NCBI RefSeq assembly: GCF_026342355.1 | Contig: NZ_JAPEMV010000010.1 | Span: 1 to 64,000, forward strand | Length of the DNA: 64,000 nucleotides | Source: Streptomyces sp. NBC_00249 | GTDB taxonomy: Bacteria > Actinomycetota > Actinomycetes > Streptomycetales > Streptomycetaceae | Direction: 5' to 3' | Shown: positions 51,097 through 58,831 of the stretch, piece by piece | Layout: every line of letters starts with the position of its first letter | How positions within the stretch are numbered: position 1 is the first letter of the stretch | Translations under genes and position numbers: made by a program | Notes under the pieces: model-generated | Told to the model about the DNA's origin: nothing | Database searches by the model: none | What the model saw: only the letters and a program-made list of their open reading frames with translations

Positions 51097-51104
51097 CCCC
51101 GGGC
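51043..51104 (+). repeat. 62-bp direct repeat, copy 1 (end of UDP-glucose dehydrogenase)
   Basis: Starts GTGTGGCGGGCCGCCGGC and includes the final 18 codons or so and the TGA stop. An almost identical copy (one difference seen) lies at 51203-51264, exactly 160 bases on. Confidence 0.9.
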
Positions 51105-51202
51105 GGCACTCCGACGGACGGAGTCCGGCGCAGCGACCCGAAGCCCGTGAGGCGCCCCGGCGCCGAACGGTGCGAGGGCCGCGTGAAGGAGGGGACCCGG
51201 CC

Positions 51203-51264
51203 GTGTGGCGGGCCGCCGGCTGGACCTACCGCGCGATGGGCCGGCCCCGCGCCTGACCCCGGGC
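51203..51264 (+). repeat. 62-bp direct repeat, copy 2
   Basis: Second copy of the 3' end of the UDP-glucose dehydrogenase gene, including a stop codon. A partial third copy (GACCCCGCGCCTGA) starts near 51266. It is non-coding here and looks like a local duplication. Confidence 0.9.
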
Positions 51265-51403
51265 CGACCCCGCGCCTGAACGGTCGGGGTGGTTCGGGTG
51301 GCCGTACGCGGAAGGGGAAATCGGGTGGCCCCGGCTGACCAGGGCGTATACCGATACCCATTTTTGATCGGCCTCAGTCAAGGAAGTGGAATAAATGACT
51401 AGG

Positions 51404-51409
51404 TAGACT
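51404..51409 (+). promoter_or_regulatory. Possible -10 for a leaderless start
   Basis: TAGACT lies 8 bases before ATG 51418 with no ribosome-binding site between, as in the two other suspected leaderless genes. Confidence 0.4.
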
Positions 51410-51417
51410 TCGGGCCG

Positions 51418-52707
51418 ATGACCACGACCAGCAGCCCCCCGACCAACCCCACCGCATCTGCGACGGCGGCGCCCGCCACGCGTGACCGGCGGGGATCCTT
51501 CGAAGCAGCCATGCGAGGTCGCGGAGCCCTTCTGGGCATCGCGGGCTTCTGGCTGGTGTCCCGTGCCGCGATGCTCTGGATGCTCGTCAACGACTTCTTC
51601 AGCTCGAACGTCGTCCGCGTGGAGGTCACCGCGACCTACCACAACTGGTACAACGTCCTCGTCACGTGGACGCTGCCGCAGAACGACATCATGTGGCAGT
51701 ACCCCCCGGCGGCCGCGGCGATCTTCCTCTCGCCCGACCTGCTCCCCTTCCTCACCTACTTCCAGGCCTTCGTCGCCCTGACGGTGCTCTGCGACGCGGT
51801 GATCCTGGTCGGCCTCATGCGGGCCGCCCGCCGCAACGACGGCAGCATGGCCGGCGCCGCGCTGTGGCTCGTCACGCTGCCGATGCTGATGGCGACCCCG
51901 TTCGCCCGCTACGACGTCCAGGTCACCCTGCTCGCCGTCGCCTCGCTGCTGTGCCTGCGCTACCGCCCCCGCCTCGGCGGCGTCATCGCCGGCATCGGCG
52001 CCATGGTCAAGGTGTGGCCGCTGCTCGCCCTCCTCGGCACCCCGCGCGGCAAGTCCACGCGGGACGCCGTCATCGCGGCCGCGCTGTCCTGCGTCGCGCT
52101 GCTCGCCGTCTTCGCCGCGCTGTTCCGCGACACCCTCGGCTTCCTGGGCAACCAGGGCGACCGCGGCGTGCAGGTCGAGTCCCTCGGCGGCAGCGCGCTG
52201 ATGGCGGCCAAGCTCGTCGACCTCTGGCCCGGCAAGATCAACTTCCAGTACGGCGCCTTCGAGTACGTCGGCCCGTACGTGTCGAGCATCGCCCGGGCCT
52301 CCCTCGGCCTGACCGTGATCGGCTTCCTGCTGCTCCTGCTGTGGCGCGTCAAGGCCAACCGCTGGTCCACCGCGACGCCGTTCGACGCCGCGCTCTGCGC
52401 CATCATGGTCTTCACGGTGACCAGCCGCGTCATCAGCCCGCAGTACATGATCTGGCTGCTCGGCCTCGCCGCCGTCTGCCTGACCTCCCGGCACACCACC
52501 CAGCGCCCGATCGCCTGGCTGCTGGTCGTCGCCACCGCGCTCACCACGCTGATCTTCCCGGTCTGGTACGGCTCGGACATCCTCACCAACACCACGCTCG
52601 GCACCATCCTGCTGTGCGCGCGCAACGGCATCCTGCTCTACGCCACGGTGTGGTCCGGACTGCGCCTGTGGAAGGCCACCGTCCTGCCGAAGGGCGCCCT
52701 CGCCTAA
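51418..52707 (+). CDS. GT87-like (DUF2029) membrane mannosyltransferase family protein
   Basis: 429 residues with about 10 membrane segments. YHNWYNVLVTWTLPQNDIMWQYPPAAAAIFLSPDLLPF contains the loop after TM1, with MWQYPP typical of the polyprenol-phosphate-mannose-dependent GT87 enzymes that work at the outer face of the membrane. LLALLGTPRGKSTRD and VISPQYMIWLLGLAAV are further family-like parts. If right, it would use polyprenol-P-mannose made by the synthase at 40.4 kb. A Thr/Ala-rich N-terminus precedes the first TM. Confidence 0.8.
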   Translation: MTTTSSPPTNPTASATAAPATRDRRGSFEAAMRGRGALLGIAGFWLVSRAAMLWMLVNDFFSSNVVRVEVTATYHNWYNVLVTWTLPQNDIMWQYPPAAAAIFLSPDLLPFLTYFQAFVALTVLCDAVILVGLMRAARRNDGSMAGAALWLVTLPMLMATPFARYDVQVTLLAVASLLCLRYRPRLGGVIAGIGAMVKVWPLLALLGTPRGKSTRDAVIAAALSCVALLAVFAALFRDTLGFLGNQGDRGVQVESLGGSALMAAKLVDLWPGKINFQYGAFEYVGPYVSSIARASLGLTVIGFLLLLLWRVKANRWSTATPFDAALCAIMVFTVTSRVISPQYMIWLLGLAAVCLTSRHTTQRPIAWLLVVATALTTLIFPVWYGSDILTNTTLGTILLCARNGILLYATVWSGLRLWKATVLPKGALA

Positions 52708-53759
52708 GAGGTCTTGCGGTGCTGTGCGGCGCGGGCCGTGAACTCCGCGTCGCGCAGCACCCGCTGGGCATTGCCCCAGGTCAGCAGGGTCAGGTCGGTC
52801 TCCGACCAGCCCCGCTCCAGCAGTTCCGCGATCAGCCTCGGGTAGCCCGAGGGATCGGTCAGACCGGTCGGGCGGGGACTTCCCTGCTCGGCGCCGAAGC
52901 CGGCGCCCAGGCCGACACCTTCCGGGCCCGCGAGGGCCCGTACGTGTTCCACGTGGTCCGCGACCGCGTGCAGGGAGTCCCCCGTACGCTCGGTGTCGAA
53001 GGTGACCATCGCCAGCCCGTTCGCCGCGCGCAGCGCGAGCAGCACCTCGTCGGCGACGTTCCCCGGATGCGGGTTGAGCGCCGCGGCCCCCGTGTTCGAG
53101 ACGATCACCGGCGCCTTCGAGGCCCCCGCCAGCTGGCAGGCGGCCACCGGCGGGCAGCCGGTCAGGTCCAGCAGCATCGCCAGCCGGTTCGCCTCCCGGA
53201 CCACCTCGTGGCCGAAGGCCGTCAGCCCCTCCTCCGCCCAGGACGCGCCCGCGGGCGCGAGGAGGCGTACGCCCAGCGCGTGGAAGGCGCGCAGCGCGCC
53301 CAGCGAGTCGGTCAGCGTACGGCCGGGAACGGGGCCGAGGAACGAGGCGATCCGGCCCCGGTTGCGGGCGTCGACCAGGTCGTCGGCGCTCAGCGCGAGG
53401 CACAGGCCGTCGGGGTAGCGGCGCATCAGGGCCAGCGCCACGTCGATCTGTTCGAGGGTGTCCGACACCACCTGGTCGCAGGAGGCGGCCTCGCGGGGCG
53501 TCAGGAGCGTCCAGAACTGGGCGCCGACGCCGCCGGAACGCAGCCGGGGGATGTCGGTGTCCACCCCGCTGTCCGGGGTGTCGATGTCGTGGTACGGGCT
53601 CTGGCGCAGGGTCCAGACGAGGGTGTTGCAGCCATCCGCGACGGGATGGACGGCGAGCAGTGCGGCGGCCCGTTCCAGGGCCCCGGCGGCTGCCGTGGGG
53701 GCGGGAACATCCTCGGCTCCGACGCCGGCGGAGTGAGGGTCATCCTGCAGGTCGGCCAT
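52704..53759 (-). CDS. M19 dipeptidase-like protein, all metal ligands replaced
   Basis: 351 residues, clearly a paralogue of the intact M19 dipeptidase to its right. HPVADGCNTLVW replaces the HxD metal motif (Cys44, Thr46), FLGPVPG lacks the bridging Glu, LLDLTGCPP and IVSNTGAAAL lack the two later His, and GLGAGFGAE lacks the final Asp. Catalysis by the known mechanism is very unlikely. The fold is otherwise preserved (DTDIPRLRSGGVGAQFW). ATG 53759 has GGAG 9 bases upstream. Its 3' end overlaps the GT87 gene end by four bases. Confidence 0.88.
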   Translation of the reverse strand: MADLQDDPHSAGVGAEDVPAPTAAAGALERAAALLAVHPVADGCNTLVWTLRQSPYHDIDTPDSGVDTDIPRLRSGGVGAQFWTLLTPREAASCDQVVSDTLEQIDVALALMRRYPDGLCLALSADDLVDARNRGRIASFLGPVPGRTLTDSLGALRAFHALGVRLLAPAGASWAEEGLTAFGHEVVREANRLAMLLDLTGCPPVAACQLAGASKAPVIVSNTGAAALNPHPGNVADEVLLALRAANGLAMVTFDTERTGDSLHAVADHVEHVRALAGPEGVGLGAGFGAEQGSPRPTGLTDPSGYPRLIAELLERGWSETDLTLLTWGNAQRVLRDAEFTARAAQHRKTS

Positions 53760-53934
53760 GGCGTTCGCTCCGGTCTCGCGTCTCGGCGGCAGCAGGGAGA
53801 TCTGCTGCCACCGTGACATGCGGGGCGGGTGGGGCGCCTGGCGGGTGGGGCGTTCGGGTGGCCCTTGCCCTGGCCGGGCGGTATCCCGTGCCACGCCGGG
53901 CGGGCCCTGCGCCCCCGCCCGGGCGGTACCGGAC

Positions 53935-54164
53935 CCGTCCCGCTGCCCCTGCCCTGGCCGGGCGGTACCGGATGCCCCGCTGCCCGGAGCCGTCCCCTAC
54001 CCGCCCTTCCACCGTTCCCGCCTCAGAGCCGGCGCGGCTCCAAGACCTGGGGCTCCGCCCCAGACCCCCACGCCTCAAACGCCGGCGAGGCTGAAGGTGG
54101 CCGGTGCGGCTCACAGACCTGGGGCTCCGCCCCAGACCCCGCGCCTCAAACGCCGGCGAGGCTG
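53935..54164. repeat. Composite intergenic repeat, block 1 copy B
   Basis: Near-identical, ungapped copy of 24650-24880 at a constant offset of 29284 bases. It contains hairpins at 54047-54063 and 54119-54135, each followed by CCTCAAACGCCGGCGAGG. Further GGCCGGGCGGTA modules lie just to the left (53860-53930). Confidence 0.92.
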
Positions 54165-54403
54165 GATGTGGCGGCGGGGCTGGATTTGGCCGGCGTAGCC
54201 GGGAAAGGGGGCCACGCGGGATCAAGGGACCTGGACCGGATCAGAGACGTGAGGGGTCGGGGACGGGGTGGGGTGTCGTCCGGGATGTAAAACGTGATTT
54301 GTTGGCGCGCGGTGCCGAACCGCAAAACCACTCCGGAAGGGGCGCCATAAATCATGCCTATCCCGGACGGCACCCCACCCCGTCCCCGACCCCGCCCCCA
54401 GCC
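54165..54403. other. Gap holding block 2 copy B
   Basis: Together with 53760-53934 and block 1, this makes about 640 bases without a gene between the two dipeptidase genes. Between the blocks lie about 85 bases of unrelated sequence (GGAAAGGGGGCCACGC), absent from copy A. Confidence 0.5.
54251..54400. repeat. Composite intergenic repeat, block 2 copy B (long imperfect inverted repeat)
   Basis: Second copy of the element at 24891-25042, in the same orientation, again ending just 3' of a leftward gene (3 bases before the dipeptidase stop). The arms are conserved; the central 20 bases differ from copy A. Confidence 0.9.
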
Positions 54404-55582
54404 CTACAGGTGGGCGTTCGACGGGCCTCTGGTCGTCGTGAGGTCGCGGGACACGGATTCCGCGTCGCGGAGGGCGCGGACCGCGTTGGACCAGGTGAGC
54501 TTCGCGAGGTCCGGGCGGGACCAGCCGCGGGTGAGGAGTTCCGCGATCAGGTTCGGGTAGCCCGCGACGTCGTCCAGGCCGGACGGGGTGAAGGCCGTGC
54601 CGTCGTAGTCCCCGCCGATGCCGATGTGGTCGACGCCCGCCACCTCGCGCATGTGGTCCAGGTGGTCGGCGACCGTGGCGGCGGTGGCCGTCGGGCGCGG
54701 GTTCGCCTCCTCGAAGGCCCGGTGCAGGGCCATCGCCTCCGGGGTGGTGTCGAGGTGGTGGAAGCCGTGCGCGCGCAGGTTCTCGTCGGCCGCCGCCGTC
54801 CACGCGACGGCCGCCGGGAGGACGAACTTCGGTACGAAGGTGGCCATCGCGACGCCGCCGTTGGCGGGCAGCAGCTCCAGGACGTCGTCCGGGATGTTGC
54901 GCGGGTGGTCGCAGACCGCCCGCGCCGAGGAGTGCGAGAAGACCACCGGCGCCGCCGAGACGGCGAGCGCGTCGCGCATCGTCGTCGCGGCGACGTGCGA
55001 GAGGTCCACCAGCATGCCGATCCGGTTCATCTCCCGGACGACCTCGCGGCCGAAGTCGCTCAGGCCGCCGTGCCGGGGCTCGTCCGTCGCCGAATCCGCC
55101 CAGTCGATGGTGTCGTTGTGCGTGAGCGTCATGTACCGCACGCCCAGCCGGTGCAGGGCGCGCAGGGTGGCCAGCGAGTTGTTGATGGAGTGGCCGCCCT
55201 CGGCCCCCATCAGCGAGGCGATCCGGCCCTCGGCGCGGGCGGCCTCCATGTCGTCGGCCGTCAGCGCCCGCACCAGTGCCCCGGGGTAGCGGGCGATCAG
55301 CTGGTCGACCGCGTCAATCTGCTCCAGGGTGGCGCTGACCGCCTCGTCGCCGGCGTAGTCGGACCGTACGTAGACGGACCAGAACTGGGCGCCGACCCCG
55401 CCGGCGCGCAGCCGGGGGATGTCGGTGTGCAGGTGGCCGCTCTGGTCGCCGGCGATGTCCCGCTGGTCGAGGTCGTAGCGGACCTGCTCGCGCAGCGCCC
55501 AGGGGAGGTCGTTGTGGCCGTCGACGACGGGGTGTTCGGCCAGCAGGTCACGCGCCTCGTCCAGGCGCTGCGCCGCGCTCAC
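54404..55582 (-). CDS. Membrane-dipeptidase family (M19) zinc dipeptidase
   Basis: 392 residues, intact M19. Metal ligands are H23 and D25 (VVDGHNDLPW), E128 (LMGAEGGHS), H196 (LVDLSHVAAT) and H217 (FSHSSARA), with R228 (DHPRN) and D325 (GIGGDYDG) completing the site. It hydrolyses dipeptides, probably with a D-residue at the C-terminal side; the S. coelicolor protein Sco3058 is the characterised member that this resembles. There is no signal peptide, so it is cytoplasmic. GTG 55582 overlaps the purE stop by GTGA. Confidence 0.95.
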   Translation of the reverse strand: MSAAQRLDEARDLLAEHPVVDGHNDLPWALREQVRYDLDQRDIAGDQSGHLHTDIPRLRAGGVGAQFWSVYVRSDYAGDEAVSATLEQIDAVDQLIARYPGALVRALTADDMEAARAEGRIASLMGAEGGHSINNSLATLRALHRLGVRYMTLTHNDTIDWADSATDEPRHGGLSDFGREVVREMNRIGMLVDLSHVAATTMRDALAVSAAPVVFSHSSARAVCDHPRNIPDDVLELLPANGGVAMATFVPKFVLPAAVAWTAAADENLRAHGFHHLDTTPEAMALHRAFEEANPRPTATAATVADHLDHMREVAGVDHIGIGGDYDGTAFTPSGLDDVAGYPNLIAELLTRGWSRPDLAKLTWSNAVRALRDAESVSRDLTTTRGPSNAHL

Positions 55583-56115
55583 TTGCCGAATCCGAAGGAT
55601 TCCGCGCCCGCGACCTTCGTACGCAGCCGCTTGCCCTTCTCGGTGGCCTGGTCGTTGAGCTCCTGCTGGAAGTCCCGCATGCGGGCCAGCAGCTCCGTGT
55701 CGTGCGCGGCGAGCATCCGTACGGCCAGCAGGCCCGCGTTGCGCGCCCCGGCGATGGAGACGGTGGCGACGGGAACCCCGGCGGGCATCTGCACGATCGA
55801 CAGCAGGGAGTCCATGCCGTCGAGGTACTTCAGCGGGACGGGGACGCCGATGACCGGGAGCGGGGTGACCGAGGCCAGCATGCCGGGCAGGTGGGCGGCG
55901 CCGCCCGCGCCCGCGATGATCGCCTTCAGGCCGCGCTCGGCGGCCTGCTCCCCGTACGCGACCATCTCGCGCGGCATCCGGTGGGCGGAGAGGACGTCGA
56001 CCTCGTACGGGATCTCGAACTCGTCGAGTGCCTGGGCGGCGGCCTCCATGACGGACCAGTCGGAGTCCGAGCCCATGACGATGCCGATGACGGGACCTGT
56101 GGGGGACGTGCTCAT
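55579..56115 (-). CDS. purE: N5-carboxyaminoimidazole ribonucleotide mutase
   Basis: 178 residues. Moves the carboxyl group of N5-CAIR to carbon 4 in purine synthesis. GIVMGSDSDWSVMEAAAQALDEFEIPYEVDVLSAHRMPREMVAYGEQAAERG covers the substrate site, and GAGGAAHLPGMLASVTPLPVIGVPV the phosphate loop. ATG 56115 has AAGGAG 7 bases upstream. It should form a pair with purK, but a tnpB element separates them. The gene downstream is the M19 dipeptidase, with a 4-base overlap. Confidence 0.96.
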   Translation of the reverse strand: MSTSPTGPVIGIVMGSDSDWSVMEAAAQALDEFEIPYEVDVLSAHRMPREMVAYGEQAAERGLKAIIAGAGGAAHLPGMLASVTPLPVIGVPVPLKYLDGMDSLLSIVQMPAGVPVATVSIAGARNAGLLAVRMLAAHDTELLARMRDFQQELNDQATEKGKRLRTKVAGAESFGFGK

Positions 56116-56137
56116 CCCGATCTCCTTGCGTGGGAAT

Positions 56138-56155
56138 CCCCGGCCTCGGCCGGGG
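56138..56155. repeat. Hairpin near the left end of the tnpB element
   Basis: CCCCGGCC pairs with GGCCGGGG around a TC loop. It lies 23 bases upstream of the purE start on the purE leader side and may be the left-end structure of the inserted element. Confidence 0.5.
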
Positions 56156-56276
56156 TAGGAAACGCAGCCACGGCCTGGAGCCGCACTGCGGGAATGTACT
56201 GGTCTGTGACGCTATGACCCGAGCTTGTGTTCAGGCTGTGGCCGCCCCTAGCGTCCAGGGCGTGGGGGTTTCTTCC

Positions 56277-57479
56277 GTGAAGCGGGCTTTCAAGTACCGC
56301 TTCTATCCGAACGACGCGCAGGCAGCGGAGCTGTCGCGGACGTTCGGCTGTGTCCGGAAGGTCTACAACCTGGCGCTCGCCGCCCGATCCGAGGCGTGGG
56401 CGACCGGCCAGGAGCATGTGGGCTTCGGGCAGACATCGGCGATGCTCACGGCGTGGAAGAAGACCGAGGAGCTGGCCTTTCTGGCCGAGGTGTCCTCGGT
56501 ACCGCTCCAGCAGACGCTCAGGCACCTGCAAGCGGCGTTCGTCGGGTTCTGGGCGAAGCGGGCGAAACACCCGCGCTTCAAATCGAAACGGAGGTCTCGG
56601 GCTAGCGCCGAGTACACGCGAAGTGCCTTCCGCTACACGGACAGCAGGCTGACACTGGCGAAGATGGCCGAGCCGCTGGACGTCGTGTGGTCCCGTCCCC
56701 TGCCCACCGGGGCGATGCCGTCCACGGTCACGGTCTCCCGTGACCCTGCCGGGCGCTGGTTCGTCTCCCTGCTCTGCGAGGACACCCCGGCCCCGATGCC
56801 CGGCACGACGAACGCGATCGGCATCGACGTCGGATTGACGTCCCTGGTCACGCTCTCCAACGGAGAGAAGACCCAGAACCCGAGGCACGAGCGCAGGGAC
56901 CGGAAACGCCTGGCGCGCGCCCAGCGGGCGCTGTCCCGGAAAGAGAAGGGCAGCAACAACCGGGCGAAGGCCCGCACCCGGGTGGCGAGGGTCCACGCCC
57001 GGATCACCGACCGGCGACGGGACCATCTTCACAAGCTGACGACTCGACTCGTGCGCGAGAACCAAACGCTCGTGATCGAGGACCTCGCCGTGCACGGCTT
57101 GCTCGGGAACCACCGCCTCGCGCGCGCCCTCGGCGACGCGGGCTGGCGGGAGTTGCGGCGCATGCTGGAGTACAAGGCCGCCTGGTACGGGCGTGAGCTG
57201 ATCACCGTGGACCGCTGGTTCCCCAGCACCAAGCGGTGCTCGGCCTGCGGGGCCGTCGCCGACGCGATGCCCTTGGACGTCCGCGAGTGGACCTGCGTGA
57301 ACTGCGGGACGACCCATGACCGGGACGGGAACGCAGCGATCAACCTTCTGGCCGCCGGGCTGGCGGTCACTGCCTGTGGAGCGGACGTCAGACCTCAACG
57401 GGAGTCCTCCTCTCGGCCGGGGCGGTCCGTGGCGAAGCAGGAAACCCCACCCGCGAGGGTGGGGACCCCCTCCCGCTAG
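56277..57479 (+). CDS. tnpB: TnpB, RNA-guided endonuclease of IS200/IS605 family
   Basis: 400 residues, full length and unbroken. KRAFKYRFYPNDAQAAELSRTFGCVRKVYN is the usual start (N-terminal HTH/OrfB region). The RuvC-like triad is seen as D184 (IGIDVGLTSL), E268 (LVIEDLAVHG) and D348 or D350 (THDRDGNAAINLL). A zinc ribbon lies between with C321, C324, C340 and C343 (RCSACG..WTCVNCGTTHDRD). TnpB uses a right-end RNA to cut DNA. GTG 56277 is chosen because the family starts there. The stop lies in a right-end hairpin. Confidence 0.93.
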   Translation: MKRAFKYRFYPNDAQAAELSRTFGCVRKVYNLALAARSEAWATGQEHVGFGQTSAMLTAWKKTEELAFLAEVSSVPLQQTLRHLQAAFVGFWAKRAKHPRFKSKRRSRASAEYTRSAFRYTDSRLTLAKMAEPLDVVWSRPLPTGAMPSTVTVSRDPAGRWFVSLLCEDTPAPMPGTTNAIGIDVGLTSLVTLSNGEKTQNPRHERRDRKRLARAQRALSRKEKGSNNRAKARTRVARVHARITDRRRDHLHKLTTRLVRENQTLVIEDLAVHGLLGNHRLARALGDAGWRELRRMLEYKAAWYGRELITVDRWFPSTKRCSACGAVADAMPLDVREWTCVNCGTTHDRDGNAAINLLAAGLAVTACGADVRPQRESSSRPGRSVAKQETPPARVGTPSR

Positions 57480-57488
57480 GGAGGGGGC
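57350..57488 (+). ncRNA. Predicted omega (right-end) RNA of the tnpB element
   Basis: The end of tnpB overlaps two successive hairpins: CCCCACCC-GCGA-GGGTGGGG (57445-57464) and CCCCCTCCC-GCTA-GGGAGGGGG (57466-57487). TnpB guide RNAs span the gene end and the right end, with the guide taken from flanking DNA just beyond, here the 3' end of purK. The left limit is a guess. Confidence 0.45.
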
Positions 57489-57491
57489 AGG

Positions 57492-58631
57492 TCAATCGGT
57501 GATGGTTCCTCTGAGGTAGCCGGCTGCGTGACGTGCGCGCTCCAGCACATCGTCCAGATCGTCGCCGTAGGTGTTGACGTGGCCGACCTTGCGGCCGTGT
57601 TTCACGTCCTTGCCGTACATGTGGATCTTCAGCTGCGGGTCGTGGGCCATGCAGTGCAGGTACGCCGCGTACATGTCGGGGTAGTCACCGCCGAGCACGT
57701 TGGCCATGACCGTCCAGCGGGCCCGGGGGCGGGGGTCGCCCAGGGGGAGGTCCAGGACCGCGCGGACGTGGTTGGTGAACTGGGAGGTGATGGCACCGTC
57801 CTGGCTCCAGTGGCCGCTGTTGTGCGGGCGCATGGCCAGTTCGTTGACGAGGATGCGGCCGTCGGTGGTCTCGAACAGTTCCACGGCCAGGTGGCCGGTC
57901 ACGTCGAGCTCCTTGGCGATGCGCAGGGCCAGGGCCTGCGCCTCGCCCGCGAGGGCCTCGGAGAGGTTCGGGGCGGGTGCGATGACCGTGTCGCACACGC
58001 CGTCCACCTGGATGGACTCGACGACGGGGTAGGCCACGGCCTGGCCGTGGGGGGAGCGGACGATGTTGGCCGCGAGCTCGCGGACGTAATCGACCTTCTC
58101 CTCCGCGAGGACCGGCACGCCCGCCCTGAAGGGGGCCTCCGCATCCTCGGGCGTGCGGACGAACCACACGCCCTTGCCGTCGTACCCGCCGCGCACCGTC
58201 TTGAGGATGACCGGGAAGCCGCCCACCTCGTCCGCGAAGGCCGCCACGTCCGCCGGATCGCTCACGATCCGGTGGCGGGGGCTGGGCGCGCCGATCTCGT
58301 CGAGCTTGGCGCGCATCACCCCCTTGTCCTGGGCGTGCACCAACGCGTCGGGCCCCGGGCGGACGGGGATGCCGTCCGCTTCCAGGGCCCTGAGGTGTTC
58401 GGTGGGTACGTGCTCGTGATCGAAGGTGATCACGTCGCAGCCGCGCGCGAAGGCGCGCAGCGTCTCCAGGTCGCGATAGTCGCCGATGACGACGTCGCTC
58501 ACGACCTGGGCCGCCGAGTCCTGTGGGGTGTCACTGAGGATCTTGAATCTGATGCCGAGGGGGATACCCGCCTCGTGGGTCATGCGGGCGAGCTGTCCGC
58601 CGCCGACCATGCCGACTACCGGGAACGTCAC
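57492..58631 (-). CDS. purK: N5-carboxyaminoimidazole ribonucleotide synthase
   Basis: 379 residues of the ATP-grasp family. It makes N5-CAIR from AIR, bicarbonate and ATP. Seen are the N-terminal VVGMVGGGQLARMTHEAG, FPVILKTVRGGYDGKGVWFV (ATP grasp), VDGVCDTVIAPAP, HLAVELFETTDGRILVNELAMRPHNSGHWS and LGDPRPRARWTVMANVLGG. GTG 58631 is chosen because the family starts there, with GGAG close by. The end of the gene is 4 bases from the tnpB element, so it appears not to be cut. Confidence 0.96.
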   Translation of the reverse strand: MTFPVVGMVGGGQLARMTHEAGIPLGIRFKILSDTPQDSAAQVVSDVVIGDYRDLETLRAFARGCDVITFDHEHVPTEHLRALEADGIPVRPGPDALVHAQDKGVMRAKLDEIGAPSPRHRIVSDPADVAAFADEVGGFPVILKTVRGGYDGKGVWFVRTPEDAEAPFRAGVPVLAEEKVDYVRELAANIVRSPHGQAVAYPVVESIQVDGVCDTVIAPAPNLSEALAGEAQALALRIAKELDVTGHLAVELFETTDGRILVNELAMRPHNSGHWSQDGAITSQFTNHVRAVLDLPLGDPRPRARWTVMANVLGGDYPDMYAAYLHCMAHDPQLKIHMYGKDVKHGRKVGHVNTYGDDLDDVLERARHAAGYLRGTITD

Positions 58632-58831
58632 CGCTCCAGGGTATCCGTCGGTATTCCGCCATCTGGACGTGGCCTGGCGCGTCCCCGTGTGCCGTGCGTC
58701 GCACGGCCCCCGAAGGCACGTACGGACCGTGGGGGCGACACTTAACATGGACGGGTTGACGAGATCGAGAGACGCCTACGCCTACGCCGTGACGCGCGGG
58801 CGCCGACGACGGACAGGGACTGAACCTTCAC
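58632..58831. promoter_or_regulatory. Divergent region, purK / GtrA
   Basis: 200 bases carrying promoters for both genes. AGGGA lies about 12 bases upstream of ATG 58832. No PurR-type box was recognised. Confidence 0.35.

Larger units (their letters stand above)
51105..51417. other. Intergenic region with duplicated gene end and AT-rich promoter-like tract
   Basis: About 310 bases. Beyond the repeats, 51345-51400 is AT-rich (TACCCATTTTTGATC, GGAATAAATGAC) and probably carries the promoter of the GT87-like gene. No other gene is seen. Confidence 0.45.
56130..57488 (+). mobile_element. IS200/IS605-family (IS1341-like) element with tnpB only
   Basis: Spans a left hairpin (56138-56155), the tnpB gene and two right-end hairpins (57445-57464, 57466-57487). 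No tnpA is present. The element lies between purE and purK, which are adjacent in related genomes, and is oriented opposite to them. Exact ends are inferred; there are no terminal inverted repeats or target duplication to mark them, as expected for this family. Confidence 0.75.

Noticed and set aside
56130..56276. An earlier TnpB start adding about 49 residues
   Set aside because: This part overlaps the left-end hairpin and has no TnpB-like sequence; family members begin at or near KRAFKYRFYPN.
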